Origin: Streptomyces sp. DSM 15324
Lineage (GTDB): Bacteria > Actinomycetota > Actinomycetes > Streptomycetales > Streptomycetaceae
Assembly (NCBI RefSeq): GCF_001514285.1
Contig: NZ_KQ949028.1
Span: 312,743 to 376,742 of the forward strand
DNA: 64,000 bases
Direction of reading: 5' to 3'
The translations under genes were made by a program, and so were the position numbers. Below, piece after piece: positions 1 to 8,174 of the stretch; the first letter of the stretch is position 1, and each line of letters opens with the position of its first letter. The notes under the pieces were generated by a model that searched no databases, had not been told where the DNA came from, and saw nothing but the letters and a program-made list of their open reading frames with translations.

Positions 1-708
1 CGGCGACGGGGGTGCGCAGCGTGTGCCACGGCAACACCGGTTCCGCCAGGGCGAGTTCCCGCGCGTACGCGCCCACCAGCGCCGTCGCGTCCCGGGCGCC
101 GTACGCCGTGAAGGCCGCCAGGGTCCCGGCCGCGCCGCCGAGTTGGACGGGCAGGGAGCCCCGTACGGAGGTGATCCGGTCGCGCGCGTCCAGGACGAGG
201 GAACGCCAGCCGGCGGCCTTCAGCCCGAACGTCGTCGGTACGGCGTGCTGGGTGAGGGTCCGGCCGGGCATCACCGTGTCCCGGTGCGCGGCGGCGAGCC
301 GGGCGAGCGCCTCCTGGGTACGGCCGAGGTCGGCCAGGATCGTCCCGAGGGCGCGCACGGCGACCAGCATCGTCGCCGTGTCCATGATGTCCTGGCTGGT
401 CGCACCCCGGTGGACGTACGGGCCGAAGGTGCCGCCGACGGCCCGGGTGAGGTCCGCGACCAGCGGGATCACCGGGTTGCCGCCGTCGCGGGCGCGCACG
501 GCGAGGGAGTGCGCGTCGAACGCGCCGGCCGCGGCCGTGGTGACCGCGGCGCCCGCGCCCTCGGGGGCCAGGCCCAGTCCTTCCTGGGCGCGGGTCAGCG
601 CGGCCTCCGCGTCCAGCAGCGCCCGCAGGTAGGCGTCGTCGCTCGTCGCAAGGGCGGCGGGGGAGCCGGTCCACCCCGGGGAGAGCAGACCGGACTCGGG
701 CCGGGCAT
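1..708 (-). CDS. pcaB: 3-carboxy-cis,cis-muconate cycloisomerase (partial, runs off left edge)
   Basis: This is the N-terminal 236 residues of a fumarase/aspartase-superfamily enzyme that lactonises 3-carboxy-cis,cis-muconate in protocatechuate degradation. The ATG lies 3 nt after the pcaG stop, so the two are probably translationally coupled. The translation contains GATSQDIMDTA, the conserved active-site segment of the CMLE/adenylosuccinate lyase family, followed by RTLTQHAVPTTFG, also typical of PcaB. The 3' half is outside the window. Its place directly behind pcaH and pcaG agrees with the Streptomyces pca operon order. The name is secure; completeness cannot be judged. Confidence 0.9.
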
Positions 709-711
709 CCG

Positions 712-1317
712 TCACTGGAACTCCAGGAACACCGTCTCGCCTTCGCCCTGAAGGCGGATGTCGAAACGGTAGGTGCCCAGTGGGCCGTCCGTGGCGATCA
801 GCGTGGCCCGGCGCGCCGGGTCGAGCCGCTCCAGCAGCGGGTCGGCGGCGAGCGCGGCCTCGTCGCCCGGCAGGTAGATCCGGGTGTAGAGGTGCACCAG
901 CAGACCGCGGGCGAACACACAGACGCTGAGATAGGGGGCGCTGTTCCCGCGCGCCCCGGGCCGCAGGGTGCGGGCCGACCAGTGGCCGTCGGCGTCGGTC
1001 TGGACGCGGCCCCAGCCGGTGAACTCCACGCCGTTGCGGCCGAGGAAGCCGCCGGTGGCCGGGTCGCGCCGCATCGAGCCGTGGACCTGCGGCACCCGGC
1101 CGTCGGGGTCGGCGCCCCACAGCTCCACGAACGCGTCCGGCAGCGGGGCTCCCTCGCCGTCGTACACGTACCCCTGGAGGGCGATGGTGTCCGGGTGGCC
1201 GAGCGGGGCGATGTCGCCGCCGCCGGGGAACGGCAGGGCATGGCCGTAGAAGGGGCCGACCGTGTGCGACGGGGTCGGGAGCACGGTCTCCGGACGGGTT
1301 GTGTCGATCTTCGTCAT
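712..1317 (-). CDS. pcaG: Protocatechuate 3,4-dioxygenase alpha subunit
   Basis: This is the 201-residue alpha subunit of the non-haem Fe(III) intradiol dioxygenase that opens protocatechuate to 3-carboxy-cis,cis-muconate. It has the intradiol fold signature (TVGPFYGHALPF near the N-terminus, then the beta-sandwich stretch GYVYDGEGAPLPDAFVELW). It lacks the full Tyr-Tyr-His-His iron ligand set, as expected for the alpha chain. It follows pcaH by only 6 nt on the same strand, so the subunits are made together. Length is normal for the family. Confidence 0.95.
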   Translation of the reverse strand: MTKIDTTRPETVLPTPSHTVGPFYGHALPFPGGGDIAPLGHPDTIALQGYVYDGEGAPLPDAFVELWGADPDGRVPQVHGSMRRDPATGGFLGRNGVEFTGWGRVQTDADGHWSARTLRPGARGNSAPYLSVCVFARGLLVHLYTRIYLPGDEAALAADPLLERLDPARRATLIATDGPLGTYRFDIRLQGEGETVFLEFQ

Positions 1318-1323
1318 GGCAGG

Positions 1324-2097
1324 TCAGCGCCCTTCTTCGATCCAGGTGGCGTGCGGGCCGTCCAGCACGATGTCCCAGTGGTAGCCCATCGAGAACTCCG
1401 GCACCGACAGGTTGTGGTCGTAGGTCGCGACCAGCCGCTGGCGGGCCGCGTCGTCCGTCACCGACTGGATGATCGGGTCGTAGGGGAACAGCGGGTCGCT
1501 CGGGAAGTACATCTGGGTCACGAGCCGCTGGGTGAACGCCGTGCCGAAGAGCGAGAAGTGGATGTGGGCGGGCCGCCAGGCGTTGAGGTGCTGGCGCCAC
1601 GGGTAGGGGCCCGGCTGCACGGTCGTGAAGTGGTACCGGCCGTCGGTGTCGGTCAGGGTGCGGCCCACGCCGGTGAAGTTCGGGTCCAGCGGGGCGTCGT
1701 GCTGCTCGCGCTGGTGGGCGTACCGGCCCGCCGAGTTGGCCTGCCAGATCTCGATCAGCTGGCCGCGGATCGGGCGGCCTTCGCGGTCCAGCAGCCGCCC
1801 GGAGACGGTGATGCGCTCGCCGATCGGCTCGCCGGCGTGCTGGCGCGTCAGATCGTTGTCGATCTCGGTGATGTCGCGCTCGCCGAAGGCGGGGGAGTGC
1901 AGCTCCACCAGCTCCGGGTCCTTCGAGACGTCGATGGTGACCGGCGGCTGCTTCGGGTGCCGCAGGACCGAGGAGCGGTACGGCGCGTAGTCGCGGCGCG
2001 GCTGGTGCTCCACGGGCGCGCCGTCGGCGAGGCGCTTGTCGTACGCGGCGCGCTCGGCCGCGATCTCCTGGTCGATGTCGTGCTGGGTGAGTGTCAT
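1324..2097 (-). CDS. pcaH: Protocatechuate 3,4-dioxygenase beta subunit
   Basis: This is the 257-residue iron-bearing subunit of protocatechuate 3,4-dioxygenase. It carries the intradiol dioxygenase core (RGQLIEIWQANSAGRYAHQ) and the downstream segment GPYPWRQHLNAWRPAHIHFS, whose Tyr and two His residues are the expected Fe(III) ligands. The ATG at 2097 is preceded by an AGGA-type ribosome site and gives the usual N-terminus (MTLTQHDIDQEI). An in-frame start farther upstream would run back into the pcaF relic and is less likely. The gene begins 16 nt after the relic stop, where intact operons have a full pcaF. Confidence 0.95.
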   Translation of the reverse strand: MTLTQHDIDQEIAAERAAYDKRLADGAPVEHQPRRDYAPYRSSVLRHPKQPPVTIDVSKDPELVELHSPAFGERDITEIDNDLTRQHAGEPIGERITVSGRLLDREGRPIRGQLIEIWQANSAGRYAHQREQHDAPLDPNFTGVGRTLTDTDGRYHFTTVQPGPYPWRQHLNAWRPAHIHFSLFGTAFTQRLVTQMYFPSDPLFPYDPIIQSVTDDAARQRLVATYDHNLSVPEFSMGYHWDIVLDGPHATWIEEGR

Positions 2098-2113
2098 GAC
2101 GTTTCCTGGAGGC

Positions 2114-2419
2114 CTAACGTTCGAGGACGGGGGCGGGGCCTTGGCCCACGCCGGCGTGGAGGGTGGCGACACCGGTCCCGCTGCCCCGGCGGGCGAGCCG
2201 GCGGGCGAGCCGGTGGGCGAGGGTGCCGGCGAGCGGCGCGGGCGTCCGGGCCGGCAGCGTACGGACGGCGTGGGCGGCGAGGTGGTCCGGGCGGACCCCC
2301 GCGAGGGCGTCGCCGTGGCGGGGGTCCGGGGTACGGACGGTGCCCCGGACCCCCGCGAGGGCGTCGCCGTGGCGGGGGTCCGGGGTACGGACGGTGCCGA
2401 CGGCGTGGACCGTGTTCAC
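2114..2419 (-). pseudogene. pcaF: Internally deleted relic of beta-ketoadipyl-CoA thiolase
   Basis: The GTG start overlaps the pcaJ stop (GTGA), as expected for pcaF in a pcaIJF operon. The 101-codon frame begins like a thiolase ([13 protein letters not shown]...ALAGVRPDHLAAHAV) and ends like one (LARRGSGTGVATLHAGVGQG, then PVLER). Roughly 300 internal codons are missing, including the segment that carries the nucleophilic Cys, and the usual C-terminal catalytic Cys (ALCIGVGQG in relatives) reads His. An 18-codon unit is tandemly duplicated in frame near the N-terminus and a 4-codon LARR unit is doubled near the C-terminus. The frame is open but cannot encode a working thiolase. The last step of the pathway must come from another thiolase, for example the gene at 29255. 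An assembly error is the main alternative. Confidence 0.8.
2292..2398. repeat. 54-nt tandem duplication inside the pcaF relic
   Basis: Two copies lie head to tail with a 54-nt period (2292-2345 and 2346-2398), identical over 53 positions. The period is a multiple of three, so the reading frame of the relic is kept and an 18-residue block containing RTPDPRHGDALAGVR appears twice. Confidence 0.9.
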
Positions 2420-3060
2420 CGCAGGTCCTGGGAGACGGTCAGCTCGGCGCCGGTCCGGGCGACGACGTCCTCGACACCGACCCCGGGCGCGACCTCGGTC
2501 AGCAGGAGCCCGTCCGGGGTCACGTCGATCACCCCGAGGTCGGTGACGACGCGGTTCACGCACCGCGCGCCGGTGAGCGGCAGCGCGCACTCCTCGAGGA
2601 TCTTCGGCGAGCCGTCCTTGGCGGTGTGGGCCATCACCACGACGACCGTACGGGCCCCGTGGACGAGGTCCATCGCGCCGCCGATCCCGGTGATCAGCTT
2701 CCCGGGGACCGCCCAGTTGGCCAGGTCGCCCCGCGCGGACACCTGCATGGCGCCGAGCACGGCGACGTCGATGTGCCCGCCGCGGATCATCCCGAAGGAC
2801 AGCGCCGAGTCGAAGAAGGAAGCACCCGGCAGGACCGTCACCGTCTCCTTCCCCGCGTTGATCAGATCCGGGTCGACGGCGTCCTCGGCCGGGTAGGGGC
2901 CGGTGCCCAGGATGCCGTTCTCCGACTCCAGGATCACCTCCACGCCCTCCGGCAGGAAGTTCGGGATCAGCGTCGGCAGTCCGATGCCCAGGTTGACGTA
3001 CTGCCCGTCGCGGAGCTCGCGCGCGGCCCGGGCGGCCATCTGCTCACGTGTCCAGGCCAT
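2416..3060 (-). CDS. pcaJ: 3-oxoadipate CoA-transferase subunit B
   Basis: This is the 214-residue beta subunit of succinyl-CoA:3-oxoadipate CoA-transferase, which activates beta-ketoadipate to its CoA thioester. The translation shows the family signature [18 protein letters not shown] and the active-site stretch [12 protein letters not shown], whose Glu carries the CoA-thioester intermediate. The ATG shares one base with the pcaI stop (TGATG). The last codons overlap the GTG of the pcaF relic, so operon architecture at this end is intact although pcaF is not. Confidence 0.95.
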   Translation of the reverse strand: MAWTREQMAARAARELRDGQYVNLGIGLPTLIPNFLPEGVEVILESENGILGTGPYPAEDAVDPDLINAGKETVTVLPGASFFDSALSFGMIRGGHIDVAVLGAMQVSARGDLANWAVPGKLITGIGGAMDLVHGARTVVVVMAHTAKDGSPKILEECALPLTGARCVNRVVTDLGVIDVTPDGLLLTEVAPGVGVEDVVARTGAELTVSQDLR

Positions 3061-3815
3061 CAGCGGCTCACCGTCCGCTGCTCGATCTGCTTGTCGGCGG
3101 CCTGCTCGGGGGTCAGCGCGACCACCCGCTGCACGAAGACGCCCGGCAGGTGCACCGCGTCCGGGTCGATCTCCCCGGGTTCCACGAGTTCCTCCACCTC
3201 GGCGACCGTGATCCGCCCGGCCATCGCGGCCAGCGGGTTGAAGTTGCGGGCGGACTTGTTGAAGACCAGGTTGCCGTGCCGGTCGCCCCGGGCGGCCCGG
3301 ACCAGGGCGAAGTCGGTGCGGATACCGCGCTCCAGCACATACGGGGTGCCGTCGAACTCGCGCACCTCCTTCGGCGGGGACGCCAGCGCGACGCCGCCCT
3401 CACCGTCGTAGCGCCACGGCAGCCCGCCCTCGGCGACCTGGGTGCCCACCCCGGCAGGGGTGTAGAAGGCCGGGATGCCCGCGCCGCCGGCCCGCAGCCG
3501 CTCGGCGAGGGTGCCCTGCGGGATCATCTCGAGCTCCACCTCCCCGGCCAGGTACTGCCGGGCGAACTCCTTGTTCCCGCCGATGTAGGAACCGGTCACC
3601 CGGGAGATCCGCCCGGCGGCGAGCAGGACCGCGAGGCCCGACTCCATCGCCCCGCAGTTGTTGGAGACGACCGACAGCGCGCTCACGCCCCGCTCGTACA
3701 GGGCCTGGACGAGGACGTTCGGCACGCCGCTCAGCCCGAAACCGCCCACCGCCAGCGACGCGCCGTCCGGCACGTCGGCCACCGCCTCCAGGGCCGTGGC
3801 GACCACCTTGTCCAT
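3060..3815 (-). CDS. pcaI: 3-oxoadipate CoA-transferase subunit A
   Basis: This is the 251-residue alpha subunit of the 3-oxoadipate CoA-transferase and the first gene of the pca operon. It carries the glycine-rich CoA-binding segment ([16 protein letters not shown]), the SNNCG motif and GSYIGGN that mark family I CoA-transferase A chains. The gene starts 24 nt from an operator-like palindrome in the pcaI-pcaV gap, consistent with control by the divergent MarR regulator. Confidence 0.95.
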   Translation of the reverse strand: MDKVVATALEAVADVPDGASLAVGGFGLSGVPNVLVQALYERGVSALSVVSNNCGAMESGLAVLLAAGRISRVTGSYIGGNKEFARQYLAGEVELEMIPQGTLAERLRAGGAGIPAFYTPAGVGTQVAEGGLPWRYDGEGGVALASPPKEVREFDGTPYVLERGIRTDFALVRAARGDRHGNLVFNKSARNFNPLAAMAGRITVAEVEELVEPGEIDPDAVHLPGVFVQRVVALTPEQAADKQIEQRTVSR

Positions 3816-3840
3816 CCGTGGAGCCCCATCTCTGCGAATT

Positions 3841-3858
3841 AATCAGCGCACTGAGTAT
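3841..3858. promoter_or_regulatory. Operator-like inverted repeat near pcaI
   Basis: An inverted TCAG-N4-CTGA element (3843-3854) sits just upstream of pcaI. It resembles the half-sites of the longer palindrome at 3956-3975, so both are probably bound by PcaV. This is inferred from sequence symmetry and position. Confidence 0.5.
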
Positions 3859-3955
3859 TCCAGCGAGGTGGCCCACGCTGCCACTGGTCACCGAAGTCCG
3901 TCAAGAGCTGGGAAGATGACGGGTCGCCTGCCGAGCGGGCGCGAGGGCGCGTATT

Positions 3956-3975
3956 ATTCAGTGCACGGACTGAAT
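3956..3975. promoter_or_regulatory. Perfect palindrome, probable PcaV operator
   Basis: ATTCAGT-N6-ACTGAAT is a perfect 7-bp inverted repeat in the pcaI-pcaV intergenic region. It abuts a TATTAT box (3952-3957) that could be the pcaV -10 element and ends 16 nt before the pcaV ATG. MarR proteins typically bind such sites and repress both divergent genes. Confidence 0.65.
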
Positions 3976-3991
3976 CGGACGGGGAGTGCAC

Positions 3992-4456
3992 ATGGGCGCG
4001 CTGGACCTCACCACCCACCCCGGGCACCTCGCCCGGCGGCTGCAGCAGGCGCACTACCTGCTGTGGAACACGATGGTCTCCGAGGAGATCACCTCCCCGC
4101 AGTTCGCCGTCCTCAACGCGCTCGTCGCCGAGCCGGGACTGGACCAGCGCACGGTGGGGGAGCGGGTCGGTCTCGACCGGTCGACCATCGCCGAGGTCAT
4201 CAGCAGGCTCGGCCGCCGCGGGCTGCTCGACAAGGTCCGCGACCCCCAGGACGGCCGCCGCTCCCTGCTGCGCCTCACGGACGACGGCCTGCGCACCCAC
4301 CGCAAACTGACCGTCCGCACGGCCCGGATGAACCAGGTCTTCCTCGCCCCGCTCTCCGCCGCGGAGCAGGAACAGTTCCTGGATCTGATCCGCAGGGTCT
4401 CGGACGCGGCGGAAAGCCTGCGCAACCCCACGGAACGGCTCGTGCCGCACGACTGA
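3992..4456 (+). CDS. pcaV: MarR-family regulator of the pca operon
   Basis: This is a winged-helix MarR repressor of about 154 residues. The winged helix is clear (TSPQFAVLNALVAEPGLDQ, then the recognition helix DRSTIAEVISRLGRRGLL and the wing RDPQDGRRSLLRLT). ATG 3992 is preferred to the in-frame GTG two codons earlier because a GGGGAG site lies 5 nt ahead of it. The gene is divergent from pcaI across a gap with two operator-like palindromes. In S. coelicolor the gene in this place represses pca genes until protocatechuate binds; the same role is inferred here. Confidence 0.88.
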   Translation: MGALDLTTHPGHLARRLQQAHYLLWNTMVSEEITSPQFAVLNALVAEPGLDQRTVGERVGLDRSTIAEVISRLGRRGLLDKVRDPQDGRRSLLRLTDDGLRTHRKLTVRTARMNQVFLAPLSAAEQEQFLDLIRRVSDAAESLRNPTERLVPHD

Positions 4457-4478
4457 CCACCCGGGCCCGTCCACCCGT

Positions 4479-5498
4479 CTAAGGGGTGTCCGGCGGAGCC
4501 TTCGCGAAGACCACCCACACCTGCCCCTGCGCGAAGTCGACCGGATTGCCGTCGGCGGTGGTGAAGTCCGTGCCGTCCCGTGCCGTCGGCCGCTTCCAGC
4601 GCACGTCGTAGGCCCGGCCGTCGCGCAGCACCTCCGCCGTCCCCGACCCCACCGTCTCGGTGTACGGCGTGTTGTTGCCGAGGAAGTCGTGGAACGCCGA
4701 GGCGCGCGTCCTGACGTACTGCACCACCACCGTGGCCGGGGCCACCCGCTGTCCGTCGGCCGTCACCGTCGGCGTGCCGTCCATGGAGACCAGCCAGCGG
4801 GCCCGGTCCGCCGACCAGGTGAAGGTGAAACGGGCCGCCGGATAGCGCACGGTCCGCGCGGCCTGCGTCCGGCCGCCCAGGGGCGCGGGGCCGTAACGGA
4901 AGCCGGTGGTCAGCGCCGCCGCGCCCGGCGCCGAGGACAGCAGCCGGTCCGGGCGCAGGTAGAGATTGTGCGGGGCGGCCCGGCCCGGGCCGCGGACATA
5001 GGCGCGCGACGCGTCGCCCGGGGTCACGGCGTCCAGGGGCGCCCGGTCGATCAGCGGCAGCAGCTTGTGCTGCGCCCCGGAGAACGCCAGCAGCGGCCGC
5101 CGGAACTGGCCCAGCAGCTCCAGATCCGACTCACGGGCGCTGCGCACCGGCCCCACCGCCGGCGGGAGCCTGCTCGCGTACACCGCCATCAGCCGGCTCA
5201 GCCCGCCCTCGACCTGCTCGACGTAGACGACGTCCGCGGCGTCCACCCCGGTCTGCGGGCGGGCCGCGTCCGCGTTGTCGATCTTCACGGCGAGCACCGG
5301 GCCGAGGGACGTGGCGGGCGGGCTGGTGCCCTGCGGCCGCCCCGACGTGCTGCGCCCGTCGTCGGGCGACGGGGAGCGGGACGTCGTACAGCCCGCGGTG
5401 AGGGACAGGGAGACGGCGAGGGCGGCGGCGAGCAGGGCCCCGGCCGGTGTCGCCCGGACCGCCGCCCTGGAGCGTCTCGCGCGTCGCTCACCCACCAT
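4479..5498 (-). CDS. DUF3048 (YerB-like) lipoprotein
   Basis: This is a 339-residue secreted lipoprotein with an Arg-rich N-terminus, a hydrophobic stretch, and a lipobox LTAGC with the lipidated Cys at about residue 37. A Ser/Pro-rich linker follows. The mature part has the features of DUF3048: LAVKIDNADAARPQTGVDAADVVYVEQVEGGLSRLMAVY, cut here into segments (AVKIDN, QTGVDAADVVYVE, GPVRSARESDLELL), and a C-terminal half with VVQYVRTRASAF and GQVWVVFA. The molecular function of this family is not established. It converges with pcaV, with only 22 nt between the stops. Confidence 0.8.
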   Translation of the reverse strand: MVGERRARRSRAAVRATPAGALLAAALAVSLSLTAGCTTSRSPSPDDGRSTSGRPQGTSPPATSLGPVLAVKIDNADAARPQTGVDAADVVYVEQVEGGLSRLMAVYASRLPPAVGPVRSARESDLELLGQFRRPLLAFSGAQHKLLPLIDRAPLDAVTPGDASRAYVRGPGRAAPHNLYLRPDRLLSSAPGAAALTTGFRYGPAPLGGRTQAARTVRYPAARFTFTWSADRARWLVSMDGTPTVTADGQRVAPATVVVQYVRTRASAFHDFLGNNTPYTETVGSGTAEVLRDGRAYDVRWKRPTARDGTDFTTADGNPVDFAQGQVWVVFAKAPPDTP

Positions 5499-5666
5499 CG
5501 CCACCCCGTCTCCGTCCCTCGATTGTGCGCCCGTCCGTCCGGTCGCGCCTGCGCGTGGACGGGGCCGGTGTGACGGGGCCCGCGGTCCGGGTACCCGGGG
5601 CCCAGCCGGGAACGGCGCCCCCGGGCCCGCCGGGACGGACCGGACCGGCGGAGGGAGCGCACCACC

Positions 5667-6857
5667 ATGAAGGCAGTGACCTGGCAGGGCAAGCGGGACG
5701 TCCGGGTGGAGACCGTGCCCGACCCGCAGATCCAGGAACCCACGGACGCCGTCGTCCGCATCACGTCCACCGGGCTGTGCGGCTCCGACCTGCACCTGTA
5801 CGAGGTGCTCACCCCGTTCATGACCCCCGGCGACATCCTCGGCCACGAGCCGATCGGCATCGTCGAGGAGGTCGGCGCCGCGGTGCCCGACCTGAAGGCC
5901 GGCGACCGGGTCGTGGTGCCGTTCCAGATCGCCTGCGGCACCTGCTGGATGTGCCTCAACTCGCTGCCCACGCAGTGCGAGACCACCCAGGTCAGCTCCG
6001 AGGGCATGGGCGCCGCCCTGTTCGGCTACACCCGCCTGTACGGCTCGGTGCCCGGCGCCCAGGCCGGGTATCTGCGCGTCCCGCAGGCCCAGTTCGGCCC
6101 GATCAAGGTCCCCGAGGGCCCGCCCGACGACCGGTTCGTGTACCTCTCCGACGTCCTGCCCACCGCCTGGCAGGCCGTCGCCTACGCCGACGTCCCGCCC
6201 GGCGGCAGTGTCGCGGTGCTCGGCCTCGGCCCCATCGGCGACATGGCCTGCCGGATCGCCCGGCTGCGCGGCGCCGGGCGGGTGTTCGGCGTCGACCTGG
6301 TCGGCGAGCGGCTGCGCCGGGCGCGGGCGCGCGGGGTCGAGACGTACGACCTGCGCGCCTTCGACAGCGAGAAGGAGCTGATCACCGCCCTGCGCGACGA
6401 GACCGACGGGCGCGGCCCCGACGCCGTGATCGACGCCGTCGGCACCGAGGCGCACGGCAGCGCGGCCGCCCGTCTGGTCCAGAACGCCGCCGGGCTGCTG
6501 CCGCGCGCGCTCGGCGGTCCCCTGGCGGAACGCTTCAGCGTGGACCGGCTCGCCGCCCTGCGCACCGCCATCGAGCTGGTGCGGCGCGGCGGCACCCTCT
6601 CCCTGACCGGTGTCTACGGCGGCACGGCCGACCCGCTGCCCCTGCTCACCCTGTTCGACAAGCAGGTCCAGATCCGGATGGGCCAGGCCAATGTGCGCCG
6701 CTGGGCCGACGACATCCTGCCGTACCTCACCGACGAGGACCCGCTCGGCGTCGACGACTTCGCCACCCACCGGCTGCCGCTGGCCGAGGCGCCGCACGCG
6801 TACGAGATGTTCCAGCGCAAGCAGGACGGCGCGGTGAAGATCCTGCTGACGCCGTGA
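5667..6857 (+). CDS. Zinc-dependent medium-chain alcohol dehydrogenase
   Basis: This is a 396-residue MDR-superfamily NAD(P)-dependent dehydrogenase. Catalytic zinc ligands are visible in LCGSDLH and GHEPIG, the four structural-zinc cysteines lie in CGTCWMCLNSLPTQC, and the Rossmann motif is GLGPIGDMA. Length and the tail (RKQDGAVKILLTP) resemble the branch annotated as glutathione-independent formaldehyde dehydrogenase-like or threonine-dehydrogenase-like enzymes. A GGAGGGA ribosome site lies upstream of the ATG. Substrate cannot be told from sequence, and no neighbour suggests one. Confidence 0.82.
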   Translation: MKAVTWQGKRDVRVETVPDPQIQEPTDAVVRITSTGLCGSDLHLYEVLTPFMTPGDILGHEPIGIVEEVGAAVPDLKAGDRVVVPFQIACGTCWMCLNSLPTQCETTQVSSEGMGAALFGYTRLYGSVPGAQAGYLRVPQAQFGPIKVPEGPPDDRFVYLSDVLPTAWQAVAYADVPPGGSVAVLGLGPIGDMACRIARLRGAGRVFGVDLVGERLRRARARGVETYDLRAFDSEKELITALRDETDGRGPDAVIDAVGTEAHGSAAARLVQNAAGLLPRALGGPLAERFSVDRLAALRTAIELVRRGGTLSLTGVYGGTADPLPLLTLFDKQVQIRMGQANVRRWADDILPYLTDEDPLGVDDFATHRLPLAEAPHAYEMFQRKQDGAVKILLTP

Positions 6858-6858
6858 G

Positions 6859-7959
6859 TCAGCGTGCCGACGGGGGCGCCGTCGGGGGCTGCGGCGGCGC
6901 CCCGAGGATCTCCGCGAGGTCGTAGCGCACCGGCTCTTCCAGCTGGCCGTACGTGCAGCTCTCCGGGGTGCGGTCCGGGCGCCAGCGGCGGAAGCGGGCC
7001 GTGTGCCGAAAGCGCGCCCCGTTCTCCATGTGGTCGTACGCCACCTCGGCCACCCGCTCCGGCCGCAGCGGCACCCAGGACAGGTCCTTCTTGCCCGACC
7101 AGCGGCTCGGCGCCCCCGGCAGCCGCGCCGTCTCATGGGCGGCCTCCTGCGCCCAGGCCGCCCACGGGTGCCCGGTGACATCCGCCATCCGCAACGGCTC
7201 CAGCTCCTCGATCAGTTCGGCCCGGCGCTTCATGGGGAAGGCGGCGGACACGCCCACGTGCTGGAGGGCGCCCCCGTCGTCGTACAGGCCCAGCAGCAGC
7301 GACCCGACGACCGGCCCGCTCTTGTGCAGGCGGTAGCCGGCGACCACCACGTCGGCGGTGCGCTCGTGCTTCACCTTGAACATGGCCCGCTCGTCCTGCC
7401 GGTAGAGCAGGGTGAGCGGTTTGGCGATCACCCCGTCGAGACCCGCGCCCTCGTACTGCTCGAACCACCGCCGGGCCACCTCGACGTCCGTCGTCGCGGG
7501 CGCCACGTGCACCGGCGGCGTCACCCCCGCCAGCGCCCCGGTCAGCAGCTCCCGCCGCTCGCTCAGCGGTACGTCGAGCAGCGCGGTGTCGGCCAGCGCC
7601 AGCAGGTCGAACGCCACGAACGAGGCCGGTGTCCGCTCCGCCAGCGTGCGCACCCTCGACTCGGCCGGGTGGATGCGCTCGGTGAGCGCGTCGAAGTCCA
7701 GCCGCCCCTCCCGCGCGATGACGATCTCCCCGTCCAGCACGCACCGCTCGGGCAGCCGCTCCTTCAGCGCCTCCACCAGCTCGGGAAAGTACCTGGTCAG
7801 CGGCTTCCCGGTGCGGCTGCCCAGCTCGACCTCTCTCCCGTCGCGGAACACGATCGCCCGGAACCCGTCCCACTTGGCCTCGTACTGCATCCCCGCCGGG
7901 ATCGCCGCCACCGACTTGGCGAGCATCGGCTTCACGGGCGGCATCACCGGAAGATCCAT
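6859..7959 (-). CDS. ligC: ATP-dependent DNA ligase (LigC-type)
   Basis: This is a 366-residue single-subunit ATP ligase. The nucleotidyl-transfer lysine sits in EAKWDGFR (motif I), with LDGEIV (motif III), SFVAFDLL, GLDGVIAKP (motif IV) and MFKVKH (motif V) in order, then an OB domain. ATG 7959 gives the family start (MDLPVMPPVKPMLAK). It is divergent from a LigD-type polymerase gene, the usual pairing in actinomycetes for end-joining or base-excision repair. No ku gene is in the window. Confidence 0.88.
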   Translation of the reverse strand: MDLPVMPPVKPMLAKSVAAIPAGMQYEAKWDGFRAIVFRDGREVELGSRTGKPLTRYFPELVEALKERLPERCVLDGEIVIAREGRLDFDALTERIHPAESRVRTLAERTPASFVAFDLLALADTALLDVPLSERRELLTGALAGVTPPVHVAPATTDVEVARRWFEQYEGAGLDGVIAKPLTLLYRQDERAMFKVKHERTADVVVAGYRLHKSGPVVGSLLLGLYDDGGALQHVGVSAAFPMKRRAELIEELEPLRMADVTGHPWAAWAQEAAHETARLPGAPSRWSGKKDLSWVPLRPERVAEVAYDHMENGARFRHTARFRRWRPDRTPESCTYGQLEEPVRYDLAEILGAPPQPPTAPPSAR

Positions 7960-8032
7960 GGCTCCGACTGTACGAGCCGCCCAGGACACCCGCACGCCGC
8001 ACCCATCCGCGCGGGCGACGGCTCCGAAGAGG

Positions 8033-8100
8033 GGGCGAGGGCCATCGAAGCTGCGCCCTCGCCCGTCGCCCGGCCGTCGCCGACGCTCCGGCCGGGCGAC
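8033..8100. repeat. Two adjacent perfect stem-loops in a divergent promoter region
   Basis: A 10-bp perfect inverted repeat (8033-8042 with 8055-8064, 12-nt loop) is followed immediately by an 11-bp perfect one (8065-8075 with 8090-8100, 14-nt loop). Both lie in the 215-bp gap between ligC and the LigD-type polymerase, upstream of both genes, so they are not simple terminators. Confidence 0.7.
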
Positions 8101-8174
8101 CGTCCCCCACGGCGAACGCGGCGGGCGGATCGCCCGGTATGCGGGTCATGGGCGGTACGCCTACCGTGGCTCGC

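Noticed and set aside
2292-2398. Possible CRISPR-like repeat
   Set aside because: There are only two copies joined without spacers, and the unit is coding sequence of the pcaF relic.
892-3411. Long plus-strand open frame (839 codons) opposite pcaG-pcaJ
   Set aside because: It lies antisense to well-recognised pca genes, its translation is Arg/Gly/Val-rich without domains, and such shadows are usual at this GC content.
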